A DNA stretch of 64,000 nt, taken from JAOPZW01 sp963803375 (lineage in GTDB: Bacteria > Actinomycetota > Thermoleophilia > Solirubrobacterales > Solirubrobacteraceae). A program made the translations under genes and the position numbers. The stretch spans positions 13,678-77,677 of the forward strand of contig CAWDMB010000010.1 of assembly GCA_963803375.1 (NCBI GenBank), in the 5' to 3' direction. Within the stretch, counting starts at the first letter, position 1; every line of letters starts with the position of its first letter. The notes beneath the pieces were generated by a model, which worked only from the letters and a program-made list of their open reading frames with translations, had not been told where the DNA came from and did no database searches. Below, piece by piece: positions 52,506 through 62,953 of this stretch.

Positions 52506-53902
52506 ACGACGATTGTGGCGCATCCCACGACGGCGTCGCCGCCGAGCAGGACCGCGGTCTGCCCGGGCGCGGGAGCGTCGACCGGGCGCTCGAGCGCGAC
52601 GCTCGCCCCCTCCAGCCGGCAGGGCACGGGCGCCGCGCGGTACCGCAGCTTGACCGCGTCGACGCGGTCGCCCGCGGCGTGCAGGCGTACGTCGCGCAGG
52701 GCGACGCGCGTCGTCGCCAGCGCGGCCCGCGGGCCGACCGCGACCGTGTTGGCGCGGGCGTCGGTGCCCAGGACGTAGAGCGGCTCGTCCTCGCCGCCGA
52801 GCCCCAGCCCGCGCCGCTGGCCGACCGTGAAGCCGTGATGGCCGCGGTGACGCCCGAGGACGCGCCCGCGGCGGTCGACGATGTCGCCCGGGCGCTCGCC
52901 CAGGCCGCCGTGGCGCGCGAGGAACGCGGCGCGGCCGGTGCCGGCCAAGAAGCAGAGGTCCTGCGAGTCGGGCTTGGCGGCGACGGGCAGGCCGTGCTCG
53001 GCGGCGAGCGCGCGCACCCGCGGCTTGGTCAACGCGCCGAGCGGGAAGCGCAGCCGCGCGAGCGTCGCCGGGTCGAGCGCCGCGAGCATGTAGGCCTGGT
53101 CCTTGGCCGGGTCGGCCGCGAGGCGCAGCAGCCCGTCGTAGGTGCGCCGCGCGTAGTGGCCGGTGGTCAGCGTCGCGGCGCCGAGGCGGTCGGCGAACGC
53201 GAGCATCGCGTCGAGGCGCACAGCGCCGTTGCAGCGCACGCACGGGTTCGGGGTCCGCCCGGCGGCGTGGTCGGCCAGCCACGGCTCGACGACGCCCGCG
53301 CGGAACTCGTCGCGCAGGTCGAGCGTGAAGTGCGCGAGGCCCATGCGGTGCGCGAGCGCCCGGGCGCCGCGGACGGCACTCGCCGAGCAGCACGAGCGCT
53401 CGCCGTCGTTGGCGGGGTCCCGCCACAACTCGAGCGTCACGGCCGCGACCTCGCCCTCGGCCAGCAGCGCGGCGACCGCCGAGTCCACCCCGCCGCTCAT
53501 GGCCACGAGCGTGCGGTCGGCGCGGGCGCCGACGGCCGCGTCCGCGCGCGCGGCGGCGCCCAGCGCGCGGGCGAGCGCGTCGGCGGCGAGGTCGGCGGCG
53601 TGGAGCTTGCCGGCGCTCAGGCCGCCGAGCTCCGCGGCCAGGCGCGCGACGCCGACCCGCGCCGCCGCGAGCACCGGCGCGCGCGTGACGAGCTCGACGG
53701 CGGCGCTGGCCGCGGCCCGCACGGCGCCGCAGCCCGACGCGTCGAAGCCGGCGGCCACCACGTGCTCGCCCTCGACGGCGACGCGCAGGACCACGAGGTC
53801 GCCGCAGGCCGCCCCGCCCGCGGAGCCCTCGCGGGCGCCGTCCGGGCGCGCGCCGAGCCCGACGGGGTGGCGCAGGTGCTCCTCGAAGCGCTCGTCGGGC
53901 AC
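52502..53902 (-). CDS. mnmA: tRNA 2-thiouridine(34) synthase MnmA with N-terminal NifU-like domain
   Basis: 466 residues, about 100 longer than normal MnmA. Residues 1-115 form a NifU/IscU-type scaffold: ACGD (Cys33), GCGA (Cys58), ELGGLSAGKLH (Lys99, His101). The third cluster Cys that follows this His in IscU (HCS) is Ala102 here. From about 128 MnmA begins: PP-loop SGGVDS (136-141), NPCVRCN (Cys221, Cys224) and DLCFL (Cys317), then FTVGQRRGLG. It thiolates U34 of Lys, Glu and Gln tRNAs. No cysteine desulfurase gene is adjacent. GTG start lies 3 nt after the aspS stop. Confidence 0.93.
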   Translation of the reverse strand: MPDERFEEHLRHPVGLGARPDGAREGSAGGAACGDLVVLRVAVEGEHVVAAGFDASGCGAVRAAASAAVELVTRAPVLAAARVGVARLAAELGGLSAGKLHAADLAADALARALGAAARADAAVGARADRTLVAMSGGVDSAVAALLAEGEVAAVTLELWRDPANDGERSCCSASAVRGARALAHRMGLAHFTLDLRDEFRAGVVEPWLADHAAGRTPNPCVRCNGAVRLDAMLAFADRLGAATLTTGHYARRTYDGLLRLAADPAKDQAYMLAALDPATLARLRFPLGALTKPRVRALAAEHGLPVAAKPDSQDLCFLAGTGRAAFLARHGGLGERPGDIVDRRGRVLGRHRGHHGFTVGQRRGLGLGGEDEPLYVLGTDARANTVAVGPRAALATTRVALRDVRLHAAGDRVDAVKLRYRAAPVPCRLEGASVALERPVDAPAPGQTAVLLGGDAVVGCATIVV

Positions 53903-53905
53903 GGC

Positions 53906-55671
<1,766 letters not shown>

Positions 55672-55675
<4 letters not shown>

Positions 55676-56928
55676 GCCGGGTGGCGTCCCCGGAGCACCC
55701 GCGCGACGACCGCGCCGGCCGAGCCGACGTCCTCCTGCTCGCCGCTGTCCATGTCCCTGAGCGCCATCCGCCCGTCGTCGTCGGAGGGAAGGATCGCAAC
55801 GTAGCGGGCGCCGACGCGGTCGGCCTGCTTGAGCTGGCCCTTCAGCGAGCGTCCCGCGAGCTCCTGCTGGACGGCGAGCCCCGCCCGCCGGGCCGCGGTC
55901 GCGAGCGCGAAGGCCTCGGCGCCGCGAGCGGCGTGGGCGACGAAGAGGTCGCAGAGCGCCTCGCGGAGCGGGCGCTCCTCGGCGGCGAGGAGCATCCGCT
56001 CGATCCCGGCGGCCCACCCCATGCCCGGCGTCGGCGGCCCTCCGAGGAGCTCGACCAGGCCGTCGTAGCGCCCGCCGCCGCCGACCCCCGACTGCGCCCC
56101 CAGCGCGTCGGACGTGAACTCGAAGACCGTGCGCGTGTAGTAGTCCAGGCCGCGCACGAGCGTGGGATCGAGCTCGAAGTCGACCTCGGCCGAGCGCAGG
56201 AGCGAGCAGACCGCCTCGAAGTGCTCGCGGTCCTCGCCGCCGAGGTGATCGACCAGCAGCGGCGCCTCGCGCATCACCGCCCGGGTGCCGGGGTCGGTGG
56301 CGTCGAAGGCGCGCAGCGGGTTGGCGTCGATGCGTGCGACGACCTCGGGGCTGAGGCGCTCGGCGTGGGCGCGCAGGAACGCCGCGAGGCGCTCGCGGTA
56401 CGCCGTGCGCGCGGCCGGCGCGCCGAGGCTCGCCAGGCGCAGGCGCACGTCGCGGACCTCGAGCTCGTCGAGCAGCGTGCGCAGCAGGAGGATCGACTCG
56501 GCGTCGACGGCGGGATCGGCCGAGCCGATCGCCTCGGCCCCGACCTGCCAGAACTGGCGGAAGCGCCCGGCCTGCGGCTTCTCCTGGCGAAAGAAGCTCG
56601 ACAGGTACCAGAGCTTGACCGGCTGGGCGAGGCGGTGCAGGCCGTGCTCGAGGTAGGCGCGGCAGACCGGCGCGGTGCCCTCCGGGCGCAGCGTCAGCGA
56701 GCGGCCGCCCGCGTCGCTGAACGTGTACATCTCCTTCTGGACGATGTCGGTCGAATCGCCGACGCCGCGGGCGAAGAGCTCGGTGGCCTCGAACGTCGGC
56801 GTCTCGATGCGCCGGTAGCCGGCGGCCTCGAGGATCCGCCGGGCGGCCGCCTCGAGGCCCGCGCGCGCGGCGGCCTGCTCGGGCAGCACGTCGTACGTGC
56901 CGCGCGGCGCCTGCTGCCGGTCGCTCAA
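55672..56928 (-). CDS. hisS: Histidyl-tRNA synthetase
   Basis: 418 residues from TTG 56928, which overlaps the MBL gene stop as TTGA. The class-II core has APRGTYDVLP, LRPEGTAPVCRAYLEH, FRQEKPQAGRFRQFWQVGAE, the His motifs GLDYYTRTVFEF and GGGGRYDGL, and a C-terminal anticodon domain. It charges tRNA-His. The order MBL-hisS-aspS is conserved in actinobacteria. Confidence 0.97.
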
Positions 56929-57563
56929 CGGCCCGCGAGCTCGGTGAGGAAGGGGTTCGTCGCGCGCTCGCGCCCGATCGTGGTCAGGCCCATGTGGCCC
57001 GGATGCACGACGGTGCCGTCGTCGAAGCGCTCGACCAGCGTCGCGATCGAGCGCAGGAGCGCGGGCCCGTCGCCGCCGGGCAGGTCGAAGCGCCCGACCG
57101 AGCCCTGGAAGAGGACGTCGCCGCTGAAGAGCGCGCCCTCGTCCTCGAGCGCGTAGGTGACGTGCCCGGGGCTGTGACCCGGCGTGAAGAGCACCTCGAG
57201 GTCGAGCCCCGCGAGCTCGAGGCGCTCGCCGCCCTGCACGGTGCGCTCGGCCTTCCAGCCCTCGAAGGGGCCGAAGGGCGGCGGCGTCCACGGGCCCGGG
57301 TCGGCGAGGACGCCAACCTCCATCGCCGGGCACACGACCGGCGCTCCCGTCGCGCGCGCGACCGGCGCGACCGCGCCGAGGTGGTCGAAGTGCGTATGCG
57401 TCAGGAGGATCGCGTCGAGCGTGACCTCGAGCGCGTCGATGGCGCCGAGCAGCCGCTCGGCCTCGTCGCCGGGATCGACGAGCACCGCGCGCTCGGCGCC
57501 GTCGCGGCGCACGAGGTAGGCGTTCTCGGCGAGCGGCCCGACGGTGAACATGCGGACGTCCAT
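56925..57563 (-). CDS. MBL-fold metallohydrolase (glyoxalase II-like)
   Basis: 212 residues. The metallo-beta-lactamase motif is LTHTHFDHLGAV, with further metal ligands in FTPGHSPGHVTY (His), LFSGDVLF (Asp) and VVHPGHMG (His). It belongs to the YcbL/GloB-like branch, which hydrolyses thioesters. The ATG shares one base with the upstream stop (TGATG). Its position before hisS matches the mycobacterial locus. Confidence 0.92.
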   Translation of the reverse strand: MDVRMFTVGPLAENAYLVRRDGAERAVLVDPGDEAERLLGAIDALEVTLDAILLTHTHFDHLGAVAPVARATGAPVVCPAMEVGVLADPGPWTPPPFGPFEGWKAERTVQGGERLELAGLDLEVLFTPGHSPGHVTYALEDEGALFSGDVLFQGSVGRFDLPGGDGPALLRSIATLVERFDDGTVVHPGHMGLTTIGRERATNPFLTELAGR

Positions 57564-57928
57564 CAGCGCGGGCGCCCCTGCGCCTCGCGCTCGGCCAGGA
57601 GCTTGGCCTGGCGGCGGCGGTAGAAGAAGAGGTCGGTGTAGAAGCCCATCGGCGTGTAGAGCAGCAGCATGAAGGCGCCGAGCGCGACGGCGGGCGCCGG
57701 GCTCTGGCGCAGCACGAGCACGACGACCGCCACGAAGGTGGCGACCGCGATCAGCGCGCGGTTGAAGGCCGCCCGCCACGTGGGCGGGCGCGAGAAGCGA
57801 TCCTTTCGCCCGCCGCGGCCCTTGGTCTCGGAGGGCTCCGGCGCCCGGCCCGTGCGACCCCGGGTCTCGACGACCCCGGCCGCGTTGCCGCGGTGCTTGG
57901 TCCGGCGCTTGCGCTTCGTCTGGGCCAT
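57563..57928 (-). CDS. Small basic membrane protein
   Basis: 121 residues. A strongly basic N-terminal 50 residues (KRKRRTKHRG) is followed by two transmembrane segments (ALIAVATFVAVVVLVL and AVALGAFMLLLYTPMGFYTD) and a basic tail. No family is recognised. It is coupled to the MBL gene. Its start region is divergent from the small ZIP-like remnant. Confidence 0.72.
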   Translation of the reverse strand: MAQTKRKRRTKHRGNAAGVVETRGRTGRAPEPSETKGRGGRKDRFSRPPTWRAAFNRALIAVATFVAVVVLVLRQSPAPAVALGAFMLLLYTPMGFYTDLFFYRRRQAKLLAEREAQGRPR

Positions 57929-57970
57929 CCTCTGAAGGACTGTAGTCGCTCGCCGCGAGCGTCGGGCTCG

Positions 57971-58095
57971 ATGCTGTCCGCGTTCGGCTGGGGCGCGCCC
58001 GGCGCCTCCTCGCTCGTCGGCTGCGCGCTGCTCGGGCTTGCGCGGCGGTGGCCCGACGCCGCGGTCGGGCTCGTACTCGCCTTCGTCGGGGATCG
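57971..58095 (+). pseudogene. Remnant of a ZIP-family metal transporter N-terminus
   Basis: In the 168-bp gap before the MMPL gene the plus strand reads MLSAFGWGAPGASSLV, then ALLGLARRWP and VGLVLAF. This follows the first two helices of bacterial ZIP transporters (pattern AFxWGxxAxSSLxxGAxxAL ... GLVMAFGAG). The match ends at FVGD, where GAGVLIS would follow, and the sequence then runs into the antisense of the MMPL gene. Only about 40 codons survive. The assignment is by pattern and not certain. Confidence 0.5.
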
Positions 58096-58096
58096 C

Positions 58097-60526
58097 CTAG
58101 ACGGAGACCGGCGGGGTCGCGTCGCGCTCGGCCTGCGCGGCTTCGCGCTCGCGAAACCACTCCTCGCCCTCGATCGAGAAGTTCGGCACGATCCGGTCCA
58201 GCCAGCGCGGGAACCACCAGTTCGCCCGCCCGAGCAGGAGCATGACCGCGGGCACGAGCAGGCAGCGCACGAGCGTCGCGTCGACGGCCACCGCGACCGC
58301 CATCCCGACCCCGAACTGCTTGACGGTCGGGTCGCCGTTGATGACGAACGCCAGGAACACGCTGACCATGATCAGCGCGGCCGAGGTGATGACGCGCCCG
58401 GTGTGTGCGACGCCGTGGATGACCGCCGCCCTGTTGTCGTGCAGGCGCAGCCAGGCCTCGCGGATGTGCGTCATCAGGAAGACCTCGTAGTCCATCGAGA
58501 GCCCGAACAGGATCGCGAACATCATCAGCGGCACGTAGCTCACGATCGGGACCTCGCCCTCGAGGCCGATGAGCTTCGCGCCGTGGCCCTGCTCGAACAC
58601 GAAGGTGACCACACCGAAGGCGGCGCCGATCGAGATCAGGTTCATGATCCCCGCGGTCAGCGGGATCACGAGCGAGCGGAAGGCCAGGACGAGCAGGACG
58701 AAGCTCAGCCCGACCACGACCGCGATCGTGATGATCAGCCGGCTCGCGATCTCGTCGGCGAGGTCGACGTAGCCGACCGTCGTGCCGCCGACGTAGGCGG
58801 ACATGTTCTGGCCCTTCGTCGCCTTCGGGATCGTCGTGTCGCGCAGCGTGCGTACGAGGGTCTCGGTCGCCTGGTCGGACGGCGCGCTCTTCGGCGTGAG
58901 GTTCAGCACGGCGGACGTGCCCTTGCTGTTGACGAGCGGCTCGCTGACGCTGTCGACGTCCTTGGTCTTCTGGAGGTCGCTGCGCAGCGTCTGCAGGCGC
59001 GGGTCGGTCGCGGGCTGCTCGGCCTGCTTGCGCTTGCTGTCGAAGGTCTGCGTGATCTGGTCCTGCTGCTTCTGGAGCTGGGGCTGCACCTGCGCTTGGG
59101 CCTGCGAGGGTGGGACGCCCTGCGCCTCGAGCTGCGCGATCTGCTGGTTGGCCTGGTCCTGGGCCTTCTGCTGCTGGTCCTTCTCGTCGGAGTTGATCTG
59201 GTCGAGCTGCTTCTGGTCGGGCTTGGCCGGCTGCTTGGAGAGGTCGACCGCGATGAGCAGCGGGCCGTTGGCGCCCGCGCCGAACGCGGTGGTCAAGCCG
59301 TCGTAGGCCTTGCGGGCCGACGTGTCCTTCGGCAGCGCGCCGTTGTCCTGCTGGCCGAGGTAGAGGGAGAGCGTCGGCAGCGCGAGCACGGCCAGGACGG
59401 CGACCGCGACGATCGCGGCGGGCAGCGGGCGGCGCGCGACGCCGCGGGCCCAGCGCTCCCAGCCGTGCGGGTGATGGTCGTCGCCGGAGCGGTGCGGCAG
59501 CGGGACGCGCAGGCGGTCGATGTGGTCGCCGACCATGCCGAGCAGCGCCGGCAGCAGCGTGATGGCGCCGAGGACGGCGACGCCGACGACGATCGCCGAC
59601 GTGTAACCGAGCGTGGTGACGAGCGGGATGTTCACGACCCACAGCGAGAGCAGCGCCACGATCACGGTGCTGCCGGCGAAGACGACGGCGCCGCCCGAGG
59701 ACGCCGCCGAGCGAGCGATCGACTCGGGGGTGGCCATCCCGCCCCGCCGCTGCTCGAGATGGCGCGTGACGATGAAGAGCGCGTAGTCGATCCCGACGCC
59801 CAGACCGATCATCGTCGCCAGCGTCGGCGCCACCGTCGGCACCTCCGCGACGTGGCTGAGGACGGTGATGATCGACAGCCCGATGACGAGCCCGAAGATC
59901 GCCGTGGCGATGGGCAGGCCCATCGCCACCACGGTGCCGAAGGTGACGAGCAGGACGAGGACCGCCATGCCCAGCCCGACGACCACGCTCGAGTGCGTAT
60001 CGGGCTTGGAGACCTTGTTGCCGAGGTAACCGCCGAAGCCGACCGTCAGGCCGGCCTTGGTCGCCGGATCGGCCTCGTCGACGATGCGGTTGGCGTCGTC
60101 GGTCGAGAGGTCGCTCGGTCCGGCCTTGAGGTTGAGCGCGATGTACCCGATGCGCCCGTCCTTGGAGTTCTGCGCCTTGCCCGAGCTCGACAGCGGGCTC
60201 GTGGCCGAGCGGACGTCCGGGTCCTTCTTGAACGCCGAGACCGTGTCGTCGATCGGCGTCTTGTACTTCGACGCGCTGATCTTCTCGCCCTTCGGGGCCG
60301 TCAGCACGACCGGCGTCGTCCCGTTGGCCTGCGAGGGGAAGCGCTTGTCGAGGAGGTCGGTGGCCTTCTGGCTGCCGGTCCCCGGGAGCGTCAGGTTGTC
60401 GTTGACGTCCGAGCCGACGCTGCGCGCCCACGCCGCGAGCGCGACGAAGACGACGAGCCAGATCCCGAGGACGATCCACCGGCGGCGCACGCAGAGCCCA
60501 CCGAGGCGGTAGAGGAGGCCGGTCAC
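58097..60526 (-). CDS. MMPL-family (RND superfamily) transporter
   Basis: 809 residues with about twelve transmembrane segments in two halves. Each half has a large periplasmic loop and the MMPL helix signatures, such as IGLGVGIDYALFIVTRHLEQ and ILFGLSMDYEVFLMTHIREA. The second loop holds an unusual Gln/Asp/Lys/Ala-rich stretch (about residues 430-500). It exports lipids or related hydrophobic molecules by proton motive force. GTG start overlaps the upstream stop (GTGA). Confidence 0.94.
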   Translation of the reverse strand: MTGLLYRLGGLCVRRRWIVLGIWLVVFVALAAWARSVGSDVNDNLTLPGTGSQKATDLLDKRFPSQANGTTPVVLTAPKGEKISASKYKTPIDDTVSAFKKDPDVRSATSPLSSSGKAQNSKDGRIGYIALNLKAGPSDLSTDDANRIVDEADPATKAGLTVGFGGYLGNKVSKPDTHSSVVVGLGMAVLVLLVTFGTVVAMGLPIATAIFGLVIGLSIITVLSHVAEVPTVAPTLATMIGLGVGIDYALFIVTRHLEQRRGGMATPESIARSAASSGGAVVFAGSTVIVALLSLWVVNIPLVTTLGYTSAIVVGVAVLGAITLLPALLGMVGDHIDRLRVPLPHRSGDDHHPHGWERWARGVARRPLPAAIVAVAVLAVLALPTLSLYLGQQDNGALPKDTSARKAYDGLTTAFGAGANGPLLIAVDLSKQPAKPDQKQLDQINSDEKDQQQKAQDQANQQIAQLEAQGVPPSQAQAQVQPQLQKQQDQITQTFDSKRKQAEQPATDPRLQTLRSDLQKTKDVDSVSEPLVNSKGTSAVLNLTPKSAPSDQATETLVRTLRDTTIPKATKGQNMSAYVGGTTVGYVDLADEIASRLIITIAVVVGLSFVLLVLAFRSLVIPLTAGIMNLISIGAAFGVVTFVFEQGHGAKLIGLEGEVPIVSYVPLMMFAILFGLSMDYEVFLMTHIREAWLRLHDNRAAVIHGVAHTGRVITSAALIMVSVFLAFVINGDPTVKQFGVGMAVAVAVDATLVRCLLVPAVMLLLGRANWWFPRWLDRIVPNFSIEGEEWFREREAAQAERDATPPVSV

Positions 60527-61422
60527 GGCGCGACCCTACCTGCGCGCGTGTCGCGCCGGGGGAATTCAGGCCCGGCGCGCTCCTCGATCGTGGCCCGGTG
60601 GCGGACCGTCACGCGGGCCGGCCAGCCCTCGAGCGCGGCCGCGGGCGCAAGGCCGACGAGCTCGGCCTCGGCCACGGGCGCGAGGCGCTCGACGGCCTCG
60701 AGCAGCCGGGCGAGCGGGACGGTCCGGTGGTCCTCGACGTTGCACGAGACCTGGGCGACGCCGCCGCGCGCGGAGAGCGCGAGGCCCAGCGCCCGCACGC
60801 CCGGGAGCCCGTGCGTCCCGCCCTCGCGGACGGCGGCGGCGACCTCGCGCGCGTCGGCCTCCGTCGCCGGCGGCGCGAGCTCGAGGTTGAAGGCGACGAG
60901 CGGCGCGCGGGCGGCGACGAGGACGGCGCCGGCGCTCGGGTGCGCGCGGGCCGGCCCGAAGTCCGGTGCGAGCTCGCCGGCGGCCAGGCGGCGCGCGAGC
61001 TCGCCCGGGCCGCCGCGGCGCAGCTGCGCGCGCGTGCGCCCGCCCGCCAGCAGCCCGTAGAGCAGGACGGGTAGGCCGAGCTCGGCCCCCAGGCGGTCGG
61101 CGAGGACGAGCGCCTCGGCGCACGCCGCCCCGCGGTCGGCGTCGCCGAGGTACACGACGGGCGCGACGTCGAGGGCGCCGACGCGCGGGTGCGCCCCGGC
61201 GTGGCCGCGCAGGTCGATCCGTGCGACGGCCTCGCGCGCACCGGCCAGGAGCGCGTCGTGGAGGGTCCCGGGCGCACCGGCAAGGGTGAAGACGGCGCGC
61301 CCGTGGTCGGCGTCGGCATGGCGGTCCAGCACGCGCGCTGCGCCCGACGCGAAGGCGGCGCCGATCGCGTCGAGCGTCGCCGCGTCGGCGCCCTCGGAGA
61401 CGTTGGGGACGGCGAGCAGCAC
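60523..61422 (-). CDS. Glutamate formimidoyltransferase
   Basis: 299 residues. VPNVSEG at the N-terminus, DADHGRAVFTLAG, HAGAHPRVGALDVAPVVYLG and GTHGLPGVRALG identify the formiminotransferase domain of FTCD; no cyclodeaminase domain is attached. It moves the formimino group of N-formimino-glutamate to tetrahydrofolate at the end of histidine degradation; no other hut genes are in the window. It lies 3 nt downstream of the DUF427 gene. Confidence 0.92.
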   Translation of the reverse strand: MLLAVPNVSEGADAATLDAIGAAFASGAARVLDRHADADHGRAVFTLAGAPGTLHDALLAGAREAVARIDLRGHAGAHPRVGALDVAPVVYLGDADRGAACAEALVLADRLGAELGLPVLLYGLLAGGRTRAQLRRGGPGELARRLAAGELAPDFGPARAHPSAGAVLVAARAPLVAFNLELAPPATEADAREVAAAVREGGTHGLPGVRALGLALSARGGVAQVSCNVEDHRTVPLARLLEAVERLAPVAEAELVGLAPAAALEGWPARVTVRHRATIEERAGPEFPRRDTRAGRVAP

Positions 61423-61425
61423 GCG

Positions 61426-61896
61426 TCAGGCGGCGGCCGGCGCCTCCGCGCCCTCGAGCTCGACCGCGATGCCCTCGCCGAGGAAGGAGACGAGGCCGCG
61501 CACGCCCGCGGCGCCCTCGAGCCACGCGGCCCTGGGCAGGGGCTGCTCGTTAGCCCACAGGGCGTTCTCGACGAGGCGCTTGCCGACGCGCACGTGCCAG
61601 TAGCAGGCGTCGCCCTTGAACGGGCAGTGCGTCGTGTGGTCGGAGCGCTCGAGCACGCCGGGGTCGACGTCGTCGAGCGGCACGTAGAGGACGGGCAGGA
61701 TCTCGGACTCGTGCAGGAGGTGCCCGCCGACGGTGTCGAGGATCGTCACGCCGGCGACCTGGGCGCGGAAGCGGCGCGGGTCGGGCTCGAAGAGGATCCT
61801 GTGGCCGGGGCCGTCGAGGACGTAGTTGCGCTCGCCCCCGGCCGGGTCGAGAGCAGCGCGGGGCGCTTGGTCAGGCTCATGCCCTGAGTGGTACAC
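61426..61896 (-). CDS. DUF427 domain protein
   Basis: 156 residues. The DUF427 beta fold is visible in ILFEPDPRRFRAQVAGVTIL, HLLHESEILPVLYVP, HCPFKGDACYWHV and LWANEQPLP. The biochemical role of the family is unknown. The ATG at 61896 is the only in-frame start. An out-of-frame ATG at 61881 reads MSLTKRPA, the way many members begin, so a one-base deletion near the 5' end is possible. Confidence 0.85.
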   Translation of the reverse strand: MYHSGHEPDQAPRAALDPAGGERNYVLDGPGHRILFEPDPRRFRAQVAGVTILDTVGGHLLHESEILPVLYVPLDDVDPGVLERSDHTTHCPFKGDACYWHVRVGKRLVENALWANEQPLPRAAWLEGAAGVRGLVSFLGEGIAVELEGAEAPAAA

Positions 61897-62941
61897 CCCC
61901 GCCCTGGACTCCGGTGCGCCATCCCCCGCCGCGCTGGCGGCCGCGGTCGCGCGGGCGCTCGGCGCCGGGCGCCACGGCGGCGACGCCGACGGGCTGCTGC
62001 TCGACGGCGGCCGGCCGATCGCGCGGGCGGGCCTCGCGCTCGAGCCGTCGCCGTGGATCGCCGGCGCGGGCCTCGACGCGGTCGTGCTGCACCGGCCGTG
62101 GGGCCTGCGGGCGCCGGGCGGCCTGACCGTCGTCGGGGCGCATGAGGCGCTCGACCACGAGCTGACGCCTGGAGCCGGAGGCGCCCGCGTGGCGCAGGCG
62201 CTCGGCGTCGAGCGCCCCGAGCCGCTCGGCGCGCTCGGCCTCGTCGGGGAGGTGGCCGCGCGCGAGCGCTGGCGCGAGCGCCTCGAGCTCTGCTTCGGCG
62301 GCCTGGAGACGTGGCGGGCGGGCGCCGGCCGGCCCGTGCGGCGCGTCGCGGTCGTCGGGGCGCTGCGCCCGGCGCTCGTCCATGCGGCCGCCGCCGCGGG
62401 CGCCGACCTCTGCGTGACCGGCGAGTGGCGGCCCGGCGCGCGCGCGGCGCTCGAGGCGTCGGGGCTCGCGGTCGCGGCGGCGGATCACGAGCGCGTCGAG
62501 CGCTGGGCGCTGCGCACGCTCGCCGCGCTCCTGCGCGCCGAGCTGCCCGCCGTCGAGGTCGTCGTCGAGCCGCCCGGCGAGGAGCGCTGGCTCGTGGACG
62601 GCATGAACGTCGTCGGCACGCGGCCCGACGGCTGGTGGCGCGACCGCCGCGGCGCCCAGGCGCGGCTCGTCGCGCGCCTGGAGCGCTTCGCCCGCGCGAC
62701 CGCCGCCGGGGTCGAGGTCGTCTTCGACGGCGCCGCGCACCCGATCGCGGCCGAGCGCGTGGACGTGCGCTTCGCCCCCCGCCGCGGGCCCGACGCGGCC
62801 GACGACGAGCTCGCCGCGCTCGCCGCCCCGGGCGAGCGGGTCGTGACCTCCGATGCCGCGCTCGCCGCTCGCGCCCGCGCGGCAGGAGCGCGGGTCACCG
62901 GCGCCGGCGCGTTCCTGCGCGCGCTCGACCTCGTCGCCTGA
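61826..62941 (+). CDS. Nif3-like (DUF34) domain fused to a NYN/PIN-type nuclease domain
   Basis: 371 residues from TTG 61826. Homology begins only near 61905, where a CTG (61904) is the other in-frame candidate; the TTG would overlap the divergent DUF427 gene by 71 nt. Residues about 80-240 follow Nif3/DUF34 (VVGALRPALVHAAAAAGADL, TGEWRPGARAAL, AADHERVERW). From about 255 a NYN domain begins (WLVDGMNVVGTRPDGWW, VVFDGAAHP, DAADDELAAL, VVTSDAALAARA) with the acidic residues of RNA-cleaving PIN-like folds. The function is unknown; RNA processing is an inference. Confidence 0.75.
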   Translation: MRSPPAGSRAARGAWSGSCPEWYTPALDSGAPSPAALAAAVARALGAGRHGGDADGLLLDGGRPIARAGLALEPSPWIAGAGLDAVVLHRPWGLRAPGGLTVVGAHEALDHELTPGAGGARVAQALGVERPEPLGALGLVGEVAARERWRERLELCFGGLETWRAGAGRPVRRVAVVGALRPALVHAAAAAGADLCVTGEWRPGARAALEASGLAVAAADHERVERWALRTLAALLRAELPAVEVVVEPPGEERWLVDGMNVVGTRPDGWWRDRRGAQARLVARLERFARATAAGVEVVFDGAAHPIAAERVDVRFAPRRGPDAADDELAALAAPGERVVTSDAALAARARAAGARVTGAGAFLRALDLVA

Positions 62942-62953
62942 CGACGGCCTCGC

